NCBI GenBank assembly: GCA_937898415.1
Contig: CALDLA010000124.1
Location: forward strand, 1 to 5,489
DNA length: 5,489 nucleotides
From: an uncultured Prevotellaceae bacterium
GTDB taxonomy: Bacteria > Bacteroidota > Bacteroidia > Bacteroidales > Bacteroidaceae
Direction: 5' to 3'
In this document: positions 1 to 5,433 of the stretch, one piece after another
How positions within the stretch are numbered: position 1 is the stretch's first letter
Layout of the letters: each line of letters begins with the position of its first letter
Program-made: the position numbers and the translations under genes
Notes under the pieces: generated by a model
What the model was told of the DNA's origin: nothing
Database searches by the model: none
The model's input: only the letters and a program-made list of their open reading frames with translations

Positions 1-64
1 AGCCCAATGTCATCAGCGAAGAGGGTTGATAGTACAAACGGTATTAGAACTAGCAGCTAAACGA

Positions 65-427
65 TTAATAGCCGAGCATAGCTGCTGGCGTTATTCCCAA
101 GGTAACACAAAGCAAACGGGCTATTTTCAGCGTAGGCTCAGCCCTGCCAGAAACATAGTCGCTTATTCTGGAAGGACTGACTCCAATCTCTGTAGCCAAC
201 TGCTTCTGGCTCATCTTTTTCTCGTCCAACGAGAGCTGTATCAACTGGGCTACAGTAGGTTTGCCTATAGGATAGTGCTCTTTCTCATAGTCAATAACAA
301 CATCAGACATCATTGTCAACTCCACTGCATTACGGTCGTTGGCAGGCGTGTTGTCATCCACCATCGGCAACAATTCCTCAATCCGTGCCAATGCGAATTC
401 ATATTGTTCTTTCGTAATCTTTGCCAT
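65..427 (-). CDS. higA: HigA-type antitoxin, XRE-family helix-turn-helix protein
   Basis: A 120-aa protein that should bind and neutralise the HigB toxin encoded just upstream and repress the shared promoter, as is known for HigBA systems. Residues about 1-65 form an acidic, helical N-terminal part containing PMVDDNTPANDR and DVVIDYEKEHYPIGKPT. Residues about 70-115 are a classic XRE/HTH_3 domain (SQKQLATEIGVSPSRISDY, then SGRAEPTLKIARLL). The C-terminal HTH behind an N-terminal extension fits the COG5499-like HigA group. The frame stays open to an ATG at 460, but that start would overlap the higB stop. The ATG at 427 is preferred because AGGAGGT sits 6 nt upstream and the family usually begins MAKIT-like. 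It lies 16 nt after the higB stop, in the toxin-first order typical of HigBA. The family call is confident; neutralisation of this particular toxin is inferred from gene order. Confidence 0.9.
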   Translation of the reverse strand: MAKITKEQYEFALARIEELLPMVDDNTPANDRNAVELTMMSDVVIDYEKEHYPIGKPTVAQLIQLSLDEKKMSQKQLATEIGVSPSRISDYVSGRAEPTLKIARLLCVTLGITPAAMLGY

Positions 428-433
428 ATCTGT

Positions 434-440
434 ACCTCCT
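434..440 (-). promoter_or_regulatory. Strong Shine-Dalgarno site of higA
   Basis: The minus strand reads AGGAGGT, then six bases (ACAGAT), then the ATG at 427. A consensus Shine-Dalgarno sequence is uncommon in Bacteroidetes, and none of the other genes here has one. It decides the higA start at 427 over the longer open frame from 460. It lies in the 16-nt gap after the higB stop, so the antitoxin can be initiated independently of the toxin. Confidence 0.75.
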
Positions 441-443
441 ATA

Positions 444-743
444 TTATATCGTTGAAACATCTATCTTATCATATTCACTATGAGTACCCACAAATCGGAT
501 GAAAACATGTCCGATTGTGAACTTTACGACCACAACAAGCCGATATTTGTTGCCTCTAATATCAAAGACATAATGCTGATTTCCAACGTAGTCTGTTGTG
601 GGAAAGTCTGCCTTTATATCCGACAGGTTCTTCCACTCTGCCTTTTCTGCGATGTTATACCATCGTTCAAGTGCAGCCTGAGCGTCTCCATGTCCTTCTG
701 AATTATAGAACTCAACTAATCGTCTATGTGATACTATCCTCAT
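444..743 (-). CDS. higB: HigB-type toxin (mRNA interferase, HigB_toxin family)
   Basis: A 99-aa basic protein with the signature of the HigB_toxin family (RelE-like fold), whose studied members cleave mRNA on the ribosome. The N-terminus MRIVSHRRLVEFY, the middle block WKNLSDIKADFPTTDYVGNQ (residues about 37-56), the strand FDIRGNKYRLVV (60-71) and the C-terminal FIRFVGTHSEYDKID (81-95) are all family hallmarks in the expected order. The length of about 100 aa is normal, with no frameshift or truncation, so the toxin appears intact. It is the first gene of a two-gene operon, followed after 16 nt by higA. The ATG at 743 has no Shine-Dalgarno sequence, and a TAnnTTTG promoter box ends only 8 nt upstream, suggesting a very short leader. 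The family call is firm; activity is inferred. Confidence 0.92.
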   Translation of the reverse strand: MRIVSHRRLVEFYNSEGHGDAQAALERWYNIAEKAEWKNLSDIKADFPTTDYVGNQHYVFDIRGNKYRLVVVVKFTIGHVFIRFVGTHSEYDKIDVSTI

Positions 744-751
744 ATTGGGTG

Positions 752-781
752 CAAATTTATGAAATAATTTTGAAATTCAAA
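752..781 (-). promoter_or_regulatory. Putative Bacteroidetes-type promoter of higBA
   Basis: The minus strand carries TTTG (781-778), an 18-nt spacer, then TAAATTTG (759-752), close to the Bacteroidetes sigma-factor pattern TTTG...TAnnTTTG, whose usual spacing is about 19-21. Transcription would then begin a few bases before the higB ATG at 743, giving a leader of only about 2-7 nt. The surrounding 744-830 stretch is strongly AT-rich. A HigA operator would be expected here, but I see no clear palindrome overlapping the boxes. Confidence 0.5.
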
Positions 782-846
782 AGAATATCGCAAAAATTTT
801 CTGTATTTTAGGATTTTTCTTTCGGTTTCCTAGAATCACCGGGACA

Positions 847-1009
847 GGTTTTTGATTCTATCTGCAATAAATGACAGGAGAGACGGAAGGACATTGTCCG
901 TAGTGTGATGCTGGAGCTGGACGCCGGCCTTCGCCAATTATCGCGTGTTAGTGGCCTTCCCTACTCAATCGTCTATAAGCTAAAGAAGTCATGATGGAAT
1001 CAAAAAACC
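847..1009. repeat. Short inverted repeats flanking the helix-turn-helix remnant
   Basis: GGTTTTTGATTC at 847-858 is matched in inverted orientation by GAATCAAAAAACC at 997-1009, differing by one extra A. The two arms enclose 138 bp that contain the broken plus-strand reading frame 875-994. This arrangement could be the ends of a small non-autonomous element or the 3' boundary of a decayed transposable unit. No convincing target-site duplication is visible: a CA dinucleotide lies just outside the left arm, and CA occurs at 1010-1011 on the right, which may be chance. The arms are short and rich in A/T, so coincidence is possible. Confidence 0.4.
875..994 (+). pseudogene. C-terminal helix-turn-helix remnant, possibly of a REP-associated or other transposase
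   Basis: A 39-codon open stretch between in-frame stops (TGA 872-874 and TGA 992-994) encodes QERRKDIVRSVMLELDAG followed by LRQLSRVSGLPYSIVYKLKK. The second part has the pattern of a resolvase/transposase-type HTH: R-Q-L-S-R-V-S-G, then a turn, then a recognition helix S-I-V-Y-K-L. From memory, similar tails close the Y1 (RAYT-like) transposases of Bacteroidetes, which would fit the REP-like palindromes nearby, but I cannot confirm this. There is no catalytic domain upstream: the frame is closed by TGA at 872 and the sequence before it is not recognisably coding. GTG 905 or ATG 908 could start a roughly 30-aa peptide, but a relic is more likely. Confidence 0.45.
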
Positions 1010-1049
1010 CATGATTTTCTCACTTTTCACTAGCGAAGCGTAAATCCTC

Positions 1050-1112
1050 TCATCTCTCCCATAATCGCTGGGATTGCCTTTGTACAAAGGGATTTCGGCA
1101 TGGGAGAGATGA
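1050..1112. repeat. REP-like imperfect palindrome, unit 1
   Basis: Perfect 13-bp inverted arms TCATCTCTCCCAT (1050-1062) and ATGGGAGAGATGA (1100-1112) enclose a perfect 14-bp palindrome, CCTTTGTACAAAGG (1077-1090). Unpaired internal segments of 14 and 9 nt separate the two stems, giving a long hairpin with an internal loop. CCCA (1058-1061) and TGGG (1069-1072) could form a competing small stem. Part of the unit recurs at 1134-1180. The form resembles REP/BIME elements; no T-run follows it, so it is not an obvious terminator. Confidence 0.7.
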
Positions 1113-1133
1113 AGGGGGGGATGGAAATGGCAA

Positions 1134-1180
1134 GATCCCTTTGTTTAAAGGGCTTGTCGCCATCCGACGGGAGAGATGAA
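1134..1180. repeat. REP-like palindrome, unit 2 (diverged direct copy of unit 1)
   Basis: CCCTTT (1137-1142) and AAAGGG (1147-1152) form a hairpin with a GTTT loop, followed by GTCG (1156-1159) and CGAC (1165-1168). The copy aligns with unit 1: CCTTTGT at 1077 and 1138, AAAGGG at 1086 and 1147, and the identical 12-mer GGGAGAGATGAA at 1102-1113 and 1169-1180. The offset is 61 nt for the hairpin and 67 nt for the 12-mer, so unit 2 carries about 6 nt more between them. The outer left arm TCATCTCTCCC is missing, so this is a partial or decayed copy. Confidence 0.6.
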
Positions 1181-1234
1181 CACATTTCCGATAATACTCC
1201 GTCGTTATCTGTCAATAATGCGCGCTTAATTCTC

Positions 1235-1251
1235 AATAAGGCAGCCTTATT
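1235..1251. repeat. 17-bp palindrome
   Basis: AATAAGGC (1235-1242) and GCCTTATT (1244-1251) are perfect 8-bp arms around a single A. GCGC tetramers lie outside on both sides (1222-1225 and 1253-1256). Its sequence differs from the TTCCC array that begins 12 nt later, and no T-run follows on either strand. It could be an operator-like site or another hairpin of the palindrome field; its function is unknown. Confidence 0.5.
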
Positions 1252-1262
1252 TGCGCTAGATG

Positions 1263-1321
1263 TTCCCTTACTGGGAACTATTAATTCCCACCTTGGGAAC
1301 AATATATTCCCAGCCTGGGAA
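1263..1321. repeat. Three palindromes TTCCC-N5-GGGAA at exact 22-nt period
   Basis: Three 15-bp inverted repeats lie at 1263-1277 (TTCCCTTACTGGGAA), 1285-1299 (TTCCCACCTTGGGAA) and 1307-1321 (TTCCCAGCCTGGGAA). Starts are exactly 22 nt apart, with 7-nt A/T-rich spacers CTATTAA and CAATATA. The arms are conserved and the central bases vary. The last base before the right arm is T in all three, and the last two copies also have A after TTCCC. Twenty-two bases is about two turns of B-DNA, so the sites would face the same side of the helix. No further copy is found 22 nt before or after. The spacers are too short and the repeats too palindromic for a CRISPR array. Confidence 0.85.
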
Positions 1322-1389
1322 AAAATCAACTGTACAGGTCGAATCTTTTCTCCGTTTTTCAGAATCAGAATCTGTCCCCATGATTTCCG

Positions 1390-1424
1390 AAAAAACGGCA
1401 CCCGAGAACAATTCCGGGTGCCGT
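1390..1424 (-). terminator. Rho-independent terminator of the three-gene operon
   Basis: On the minus strand a perfect 10-bp GC-rich stem, ACGGCACCCG (1424-1415) with CGGGTGCCGT (1404-1395), is followed by a T-run at 1395-1390. The ten loop bases can pair further (GAA with TTC, one bulged T), leaving a 3-nt loop. It starts 17 nt after the stop codon of the 497-aa gene, so it ends that transcript and separates it from the palindrome field and higBA. Confidence 0.9.
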
Positions 1425-1441
1425 CATTCGTTGTTAACCTG

Positions 1442-2935
1442 CTAATCCCGTATGGGAATGAGCCGGGCCTCGGCGATGCGCACGATTCTGTTATATTTTC
1501 CAGTCCTAAGTTGAGCGTTAGTAGCTCTCGTTTCGTATTGCAAACGAAGCGGCATAGCTATGGTTCTGAAGTCGTCAACTTCGATTGTCGTCACCTCAGT
1601 GGCGGGAATATCTGATTGTTGTATAACTGTCGTATAGATACCACCTGACTTGTCCTCTACCCTGATCCGGGTAGGCAGGAAGTAACTAGCCGTAGAGTCC
1701 GTATTAGCAATCTCCGTTTCCGGGGCAAAGCTCACCTGTAGTTTGTAGTGTACACCTGGAACCACCTCGTCACTACCATAAGTCATAGAAGGATTAGCCG
1801 TAGAGAATACTGGTTCGAAACGTATGTATTTACCACCCGGCACACCCCATTTTGTATCTACATTGTCTATGCGGTCTGCTGTAGCGATTGCTATGGAATC
1901 ACCAGAAGAATCACGTGTTTTACTAACTTCAACCAATCCGTCAAAAGCATCGATGACGATTTCGCGCTGCGCCATCCATGTGTAGAACTCACCGGGGATG
2001 CGGTTCAGTCGATAGCCCGTACCGTCGTCGAACTCGGTAGTGGTGATGTCAGCTGAAATGTCAATTTGCTTGCCTTCATCGCTGGCCCGCCACATATTCC
2101 ACAGCTTTTCCATCTGTCCCCAAGTGGGCTTTTGTACGGCCAGCGTATCCTTGCCGCTGATAATGGTGTCAGGGAAGTGGGTGCCAAAAGCAGCTATTGC
2201 CTCCTCCGAACCTCTGACATAGGTATAATAGCCGAAGTCGGTCATCACACGGGGAACACGGAAACTCTGCTCCGGACTGTAGAACACTACCGTTTTCGTC
2301 TTGCCTTGCTCCTCGACCTGTCCTTCGGCAAAGATGCGGTAGTAATAGGTCTGTCCAGGCTCCAAGGTAGTGGTTATCAGATTGTTCAGACTGTCAGCTA
2401 TCGCGAACTGGATATATGAACCGTTTGTTCCCCTGACGGTCATCGGCAACTTTCTGTCTATTCTCGGGCCAATCACCATGTAATGACAGGAGGGATATCG
2501 TTCTGACAAATACCACGGATACGGACGATTGATATCATCATACACCTGAACATCCTCGGCATAGACCTTCTGTTCACAATTATCTACGGTGAGATCGCTC
2601 TTCGTGCCGAAGCACACCCCATGACGGGCCCCAAAGTTCGTAGGCACACCGTCTTCCCAGAACAAACCTACGAGATACTGTCCAAGGGAATTCTGCCATA
2701 CTTGGTTGACGTTCCATGTTGCCGTATAGCCATTGCCGTGTGTCGAAGTATAGTCGGATAGGTATGTTTCGACGGGCGCATACTCATAGAAATTGATGCT
2801 TGTTGTCTCCTTCATACCGTTGGTATAGCGGCGGGTGGTGCCGTCCTTCATGTGCAGGATGGTTACGTCCTGTGCCATAGCGGCGGCCATGCAGCCCATG
2901 AGGGCTACGGCCAAAAGTATATTTCTCTTTTTCAT
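1442..2935 (-). CDS. Exported beta-rich protein with FnIII-like segment, function unknown
   Basis: A 497-aa protein, the third gene of the operon. Residues 1-21 are a signal peptide (MKKRN, hydrophobic core, AMA|QD cleavage). The mature protein opens with VTILHMKDGTTRRYTNGMKETTSINF, the DG-containing strand segment frequent at the start of Prevotella surface proteins. Residues about 155-228 look like a fibronectin-III-type strand set (LEPGQTYYYRIFAEGQ, then SPEQSFRVP). Residues about 365-497 form a second beta-rich region with VPGVHYKLQVSFAPETE, TRATNAQLRTGKYNR and a final IAEARLIPIRD; such endings resemble those of proteins encoded beside fasciclin genes in Bacteroidales. No enzymatic motif or membrane anchor is seen. 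It starts 20 nt after the fasciclin gene, behind an A/G-rich leader without a clear Shine-Dalgarno sequence, and is followed by a terminator. A surface or periplasmic binding or adhesive role is only inferred. Confidence 0.85.
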   Translation of the reverse strand: MKKRNILLAVALMGCMAAAMAQDVTILHMKDGTTRRYTNGMKETTSINFYEYAPVETYLSDYTSTHGNGYTATWNVNQVWQNSLGQYLVGLFWEDGVPTNFGARHGVCFGTKSDLTVDNCEQKVYAEDVQVYDDINRPYPWYLSERYPSCHYMVIGPRIDRKLPMTVRGTNGSYIQFAIADSLNNLITTTLEPGQTYYYRIFAEGQVEEQGKTKTVVFYSPEQSFRVPRVMTDFGYYTYVRGSEEAIAAFGTHFPDTIISGKDTLAVQKPTWGQMEKLWNMWRASDEGKQIDISADITTTEFDDGTGYRLNRIPGEFYTWMAQREIVIDAFDGLVEVSKTRDSSGDSIAIATADRIDNVDTKWGVPGGKYIRFEPVFSTANPSMTYGSDEVVPGVHYKLQVSFAPETEIANTDSTASYFLPTRIRVEDKSGGIYTTVIQQSDIPATEVTTIEVDDFRTIAMPLRLQYETRATNAQLRTGKYNRIVRIAEARLIPIRD

Positions 2936-2955
2936 GTCTTTTCTTCTCTTTATAG

Positions 2956-4773
2956 TTATTCTTCAGGAATGTCAGGATTGTCGTAGACAGCCTTGGGAAC
3001 GAATTCGAAATAGTCGAGCATCAGTTCCTCATTATTGCCTTGCAAATACTCTATCTGCAGATAGTTGTCGCTCTTCCCGTCGCTAACGATTCGCCCTAAC
3101 GGGTATCTCACACATTGACTGATTGAGTAGAAACTGGTTTGCTGTCCTAATGAAGTAAAGGTCATACATTCACGCGGCCCTTTCATCACCTTAGGTTGCG
3201 AAGTCTCCAGATAGTCTTTTATTGCCTGCTGGAAGCGCTCGTCCCAATCTACGTCCTCACCCGTAGTCTCATCATAGCCGCAGAAATAGGGGGTGCCAAT
3301 GTGCATACGACGTATTTGATTCTCGTCATACAGATTAATGTTGGTAACCATTTGTTCTCCAGTCTTGACGTCTGTAACCAGATACCCGCCATTTTCGCGC
3401 TTCGTCAACACGAAAACGTTCTTGGACAGATAGTCAATGATTTCATTCCGTAAGGGGTTTTCTGACAGCAGCAAGTCGGCACCATAATAGTATCTGCTCA
3501 TTCTCAATGTATCGATGGTCACCTGCCCATTTAGATAGATTCTCACGTCAGAGCGGGTTTCCACAGTACAGAATCCCATTCTCACCTCCCATTCACCCTT
3601 GGGCAGCGGCGGCAGTTTGATGGTGATGGTACCGAAGTTACCAAATACATTCATTTCGTCACCCTGCCACGACCAGAAGGTGGAGTGCGCCCTACGAGCA
3701 ATCATTCCCGGATGATCAAGGTTGTCGCCCTTGATGTTCTCCATGCAGTCCCACTTGTAGATGTAGTTGCGTCCATTCTTGGGAAATTCACTATCATCGG
3801 CAACGGTATTATCATCATCTACCGTATAGTTGCCTCTCAGTTCCCAGGCATTGTTCATGATTTCGCGCGACATCGTCTTGAGATCCACGCGCCATAACTC
3901 GCTACCCAGCACGTCATTACGAGTCGTCTGGTCGTAGGCCAACAGACGGTCAATATGGAAGTAGTAGCCGTTGAAGGCTATATGCGTAAACGGGTCGTTA
4001 ATATAGGTATCGTCGTAGGCCACCACCTTAGCTCCGCGCACCTGCTTGCCATACTTGTCGGGGCCGTTCTTCAGTCCCCTGCGGTTCAGGTAGACGCCCT
4101 TGTCTTTGCCCGCCATCGGGTAGCTGCACTTTATCGAGGCTTCCGGCATCAGCGTGCTATACCATACGGCGACGTCGGTCATGTTGGTGTCAACAAACTT
4201 ATCCGTCATCTTGCCGTCGTAGTAGGTCAGATACCAATAGCTGCTACCGTGGCGCAGGATATGGTAGGCCACGAATCGGTTCAGCGAGTTGCGGCGGTCG
4301 GTGGGGTCGCTGATGCCTGCATCCTCAGGGAATGCCTCGTCATAAACCTGCTTGGCGTAGGCCTTCAGCTGCTCGATGTTGGTGATGCCGTTGGCCGCAT
4401 AGACGTCATCGGTCTCAGCAAACACGGTGAAGTTCCTATAGCGGTTGGCATTATACCACGCTATTTCGTTCCATGTATGCGATCTGTAACGATAAGTCCG
4501 CGGATAAGGCGCCTTGTAGTCGTCATAATTATAGATACGCAAGGTGTCGGCCAAACCGGTGAGCCGCAGCGCCTGGCTGAAGAGTGTTGTCTTGGCATCG
4601 GCTGCAAGGGCACCAGCCAGCAGACCGTTCTCAAACCGTGCATCCTCTTCGTAGGTAATTTTCTCAACGTCAGTAGCCAGCACGGGCATCTCGCCGTTGA
4701 CAATGATGTATTGCTGGGCTGTAGCCGTCGTGCAAAGCGCAGCTACAGCTATGGAGAGTAACAATTTCTTCAT
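2956..4773 (-). CDS. Exported fasciclin (FAS1) domain protein
   Basis: A 605-aa protein with a signal peptide (residues 1-19, cleavage near TATA-Q). A FAS1 domain spans about 47-285: the opening helix GLLAGALAADAKTTLFSQAL and LTGLADTL, the H1-type motif NFTVFAETDDVYAANGI (114-130), the YHI core (170-172), and the closing NGYYFHIDRLLAY (268-280). At about 240 residues it is longer than the usual 130-150, with insertions around 180-260. Residues about 360-600 form a second, beta-rich region (FWSWQGDEMNVFGNFGTI, WEVRMGFCT, VRIYLNGQVTIDTL) ending in YLQIEYLQ and LMLDYFEFVPKAVYDNPD, a tail typical of Bacteroidales fasciclin proteins. FAS1 domains generally mediate adhesion or binding; the ligand here is unknown. 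The ATG overlaps the stop of the upstream gene as ATGA, implying translational coupling. The SusC/SusD partners sometimes found near such genes are absent from this window. Confidence 0.88.
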   Translation of the reverse strand: MKKLLLSIAVAALCTTATAQQYIIVNGEMPVLATDVEKITYEEDARFENGLLAGALAADAKTTLFSQALRLTGLADTLRIYNYDDYKAPYPRTYRYRSHTWNEIAWYNANRYRNFTVFAETDDVYAANGITNIEQLKAYAKQVYDEAFPEDAGISDPTDRRNSLNRFVAYHILRHGSSYWYLTYYDGKMTDKFVDTNMTDVAVWYSTLMPEASIKCSYPMAGKDKGVYLNRRGLKNGPDKYGKQVRGAKVVAYDDTYINDPFTHIAFNGYYFHIDRLLAYDQTTRNDVLGSELWRVDLKTMSREIMNNAWELRGNYTVDDDNTVADDSEFPKNGRNYIYKWDCMENIKGDNLDHPGMIARRAHSTFWSWQGDEMNVFGNFGTITIKLPPLPKGEWEVRMGFCTVETRSDVRIYLNGQVTIDTLRMSRYYYGADLLLSENPLRNEIIDYLSKNVFVLTKRENGGYLVTDVKTGEQMVTNINLYDENQIRRMHIGTPYFCGYDETTGEDVDWDERFQQAIKDYLETSQPKVMKGPRECMTFTSLGQQTSFYSISQCVRYPLGRIVSDGKSDNYLQIEYLQGNNEELMLDYFEFVPKAVYDNPDIPEE

Positions 4774-5291
4774 GGCTTCATCAGTTTAAAGGTAAAACGC
4801 TGGTTCACACTCACCATATAGACACCGCGCCGCTGCTGGCTCAGGTCTACTACAGCCTCGCCGTCGTGGCGGCTGATGGGGGTGCTGATGCTCTTGCCGT
4901 CGAGGGCGAACACCTGTACGAGGTCATCTTTCTGTAGTCCGCTGACGCGCACCACATCCTTACGGGTTAGATTGAACTGAATATGCTCATCGCCTTCGAC
5001 CAGCGCAATGCCGTTGGGCTGCGGCTCTTCGGTGCCCACCGTCAGGTAGTCCACCTCGTCGCGATCAAAGTGGATGAAGGTATGATCACTCAGGCTCACT
5101 TCCATCACGCCGTTACCAAACGTGACGATTGGTTTCTGAACTGGCAGCACGAACCGCATGCACTTTCCGTCCTTCGTCATGATGAACAGCGAACCTTGGT
5201 CATCCGCCCATGCACCAGCTGTCATCGTCCACAATAGCAGTAGTACTAAGAAGGTCTTCGCCTTCCGCGTTGGTAGAGTAATTCTTTTCAT
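4770..5291 (-). CDS. Small exported protein with T9SS type A-like C-terminal tail
   Basis: A 173-aa protein, the first gene of the operon. Residues 1-29 are a signal peptide (basic MKRITLPTRKAK, core FLVLLLLW, cleavage AWA|DD). Residues about 34-88 hold the DG-type strand segment (LFIMTKDGKCMRFVLP) and a repeat-like second strand set (SLSDHTFIHFDRDEVDYLTV). Residues about 95-173 resemble the T9SS type A sorting domain: VVRVSGLQKDDLVQVFALDGK, then VDLSQQRRGVYMVSVN, ending FKLMKP, where known tails read DLS..PxGxYxVxV and end in a short basic strand. If so, it would cross the outer membrane through the Por system. It is unusual in being little more than tail plus a short N-terminal region, unlike typical large T9SS cargo. 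Its stop overlaps the start of the fasciclin gene. The ATG at 5291 follows an A-rich stretch without a clear Shine-Dalgarno sequence. Specific function unknown. Confidence 0.82.
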   Translation of the reverse strand: MKRITLPTRKAKTFLVLLLLWTMTAGAWADDQGSLFIMTKDGKCMRFVLPVQKPIVTFGNGVMEVSLSDHTFIHFDRDEVDYLTVGTEEPQPNGIALVEGDEHIQFNLTRKDVVRVSGLQKDDLVQVFALDGKSISTPISRHDGEAVVDLSQQRRGVYMVSVNQRFTFKLMKP

Positions 5292-5330
5292 AGTCTTTTA
5301 TTGAATCTATAATACTTCAGATTATGGCTG

Positions 5331-5338
5331 CAAATATA
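5331..5338 (-). promoter_or_regulatory. Putative -7 box of the surface-protein operon
   Basis: The minus strand reads TATATTTG, a full match to the Bacteroidetes TAnnTTTG element, inside an A/T-rich stretch 39 nt before the ATG of the 173-aa gene. Transcription would start near 5324, giving a leader of about 30 nt. No good TTTG lies 18-21 nt upstream (the minus strand there reads GTGTTCA), so the -33 element is weak. A second match, TATTTTTG at 5391-5384, is possible but abuts the tRNA terminator. Confidence 0.45.
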
Positions 5339-5392
5339 TAAAATAATTTTTAATCAGTGAACACTAATTAGTTATTTCGTGTGCAAAAATAG

Positions 5393-5433
5393 AAAAAAGA
5401 ACGCGAACTGCATAGCAATTCACGTTCTTTTTT
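5393..5433 (-). terminator. Intrinsic terminator after tRNA-Gln
   Basis: On the minus strand an 18-bp hairpin (5433-5416 with 5410-5393, loop 5415-5411) begins with six A and ends with six T. All 18 positions pair in the minus-strand RNA if two G-U wobbles are allowed; in the plus sense these become C-A mismatches. This shows it evolved to act on the minus strand. The first A of the stem is also the last A of the tRNA CCA end. It separates the tRNA from the downstream operon. Confidence 0.88.

Larger units (their letters stand above)
744..1441. other. 698-nt intergenic region rich in palindromes, no intact gene
   Basis: This region lies upstream of higB and downstream of the three-gene operon. 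Open frames exist (minus 1030-1401, plus 1100-1615), but they run straight through inverted repeats and a terminator, have low-complexity composition and match no family I recognise, so they are not called. From left to right it holds the higBA promoter, an IR of TAGAATCA (831-838) with TGATTCTA (853-860), a decayed helix-turn-helix tail (875-994), two REP-like units (1050-1112, 1134-1180), a 17-bp palindrome (1235-1251), a triple 22-nt palindrome array (1263-1321) and the operon terminator (1390-1424). Confidence 0.7.

Noticed and set aside
1..60. Possible C-terminal end of a plus-strand gene entering from the left (stop TAA 58-60)
   Set aside because: Only 19 codons are visible, with no recognisable family sequence; the stretch is as likely to be untranslated sequence beyond the higA stop.
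831..860. Inverted repeat TAGAATCA / TGATTCTA as a terminator
   Set aside because: The stem is only 8 bp and A/T-rich with a 14-nt loop and no T-run on either side. It also overlaps the left arm of the 847-1009 repeat pair, so it is kept only as a note.
1263..1321. CRISPR array
   Set aside because: The repeating unit is a 15-bp palindrome with 7-nt spacers. Direct repeats of about 24-40 nt with about 30-nt unique spacers are absent, and no cas gene is present.
1030..1615. Overlapping open frames on both strands (minus 1030-1401, plus 1100-1615)
   Set aside because: Both read through the REP-like units, the 22-nt palindrome array and the terminator; the plus frame also enters the 497-aa gene antisense. 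No family resemblance or initiation signal was seen.
2891..2935. Lipoprotein signal (LMGC) in the 497-aa protein
   Set aside because: Methionine at the second lipobox position is atypical, no acidic export residues follow the Cys, and a good signal peptidase I site (AMA|QD) lies just downstream.
3955..4761. 268-aa plus-strand open frame
   Set aside because: It lies entirely antisense to the fasciclin gene, whose protein has a signal peptide and clear FAS1 motifs. The plus-strand product shows no family signature and is a codon-composition shadow.
5384..5391. Alternative promoter box TATTTTTG (minus strand)
   Set aside because: It matches TAnnTTTG but directly adjoins the U-tract of the tRNA terminator, has no -33 element, and such A/T-rich matches are expected by chance. 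The 5331-5338 box gives a more usual leader length.
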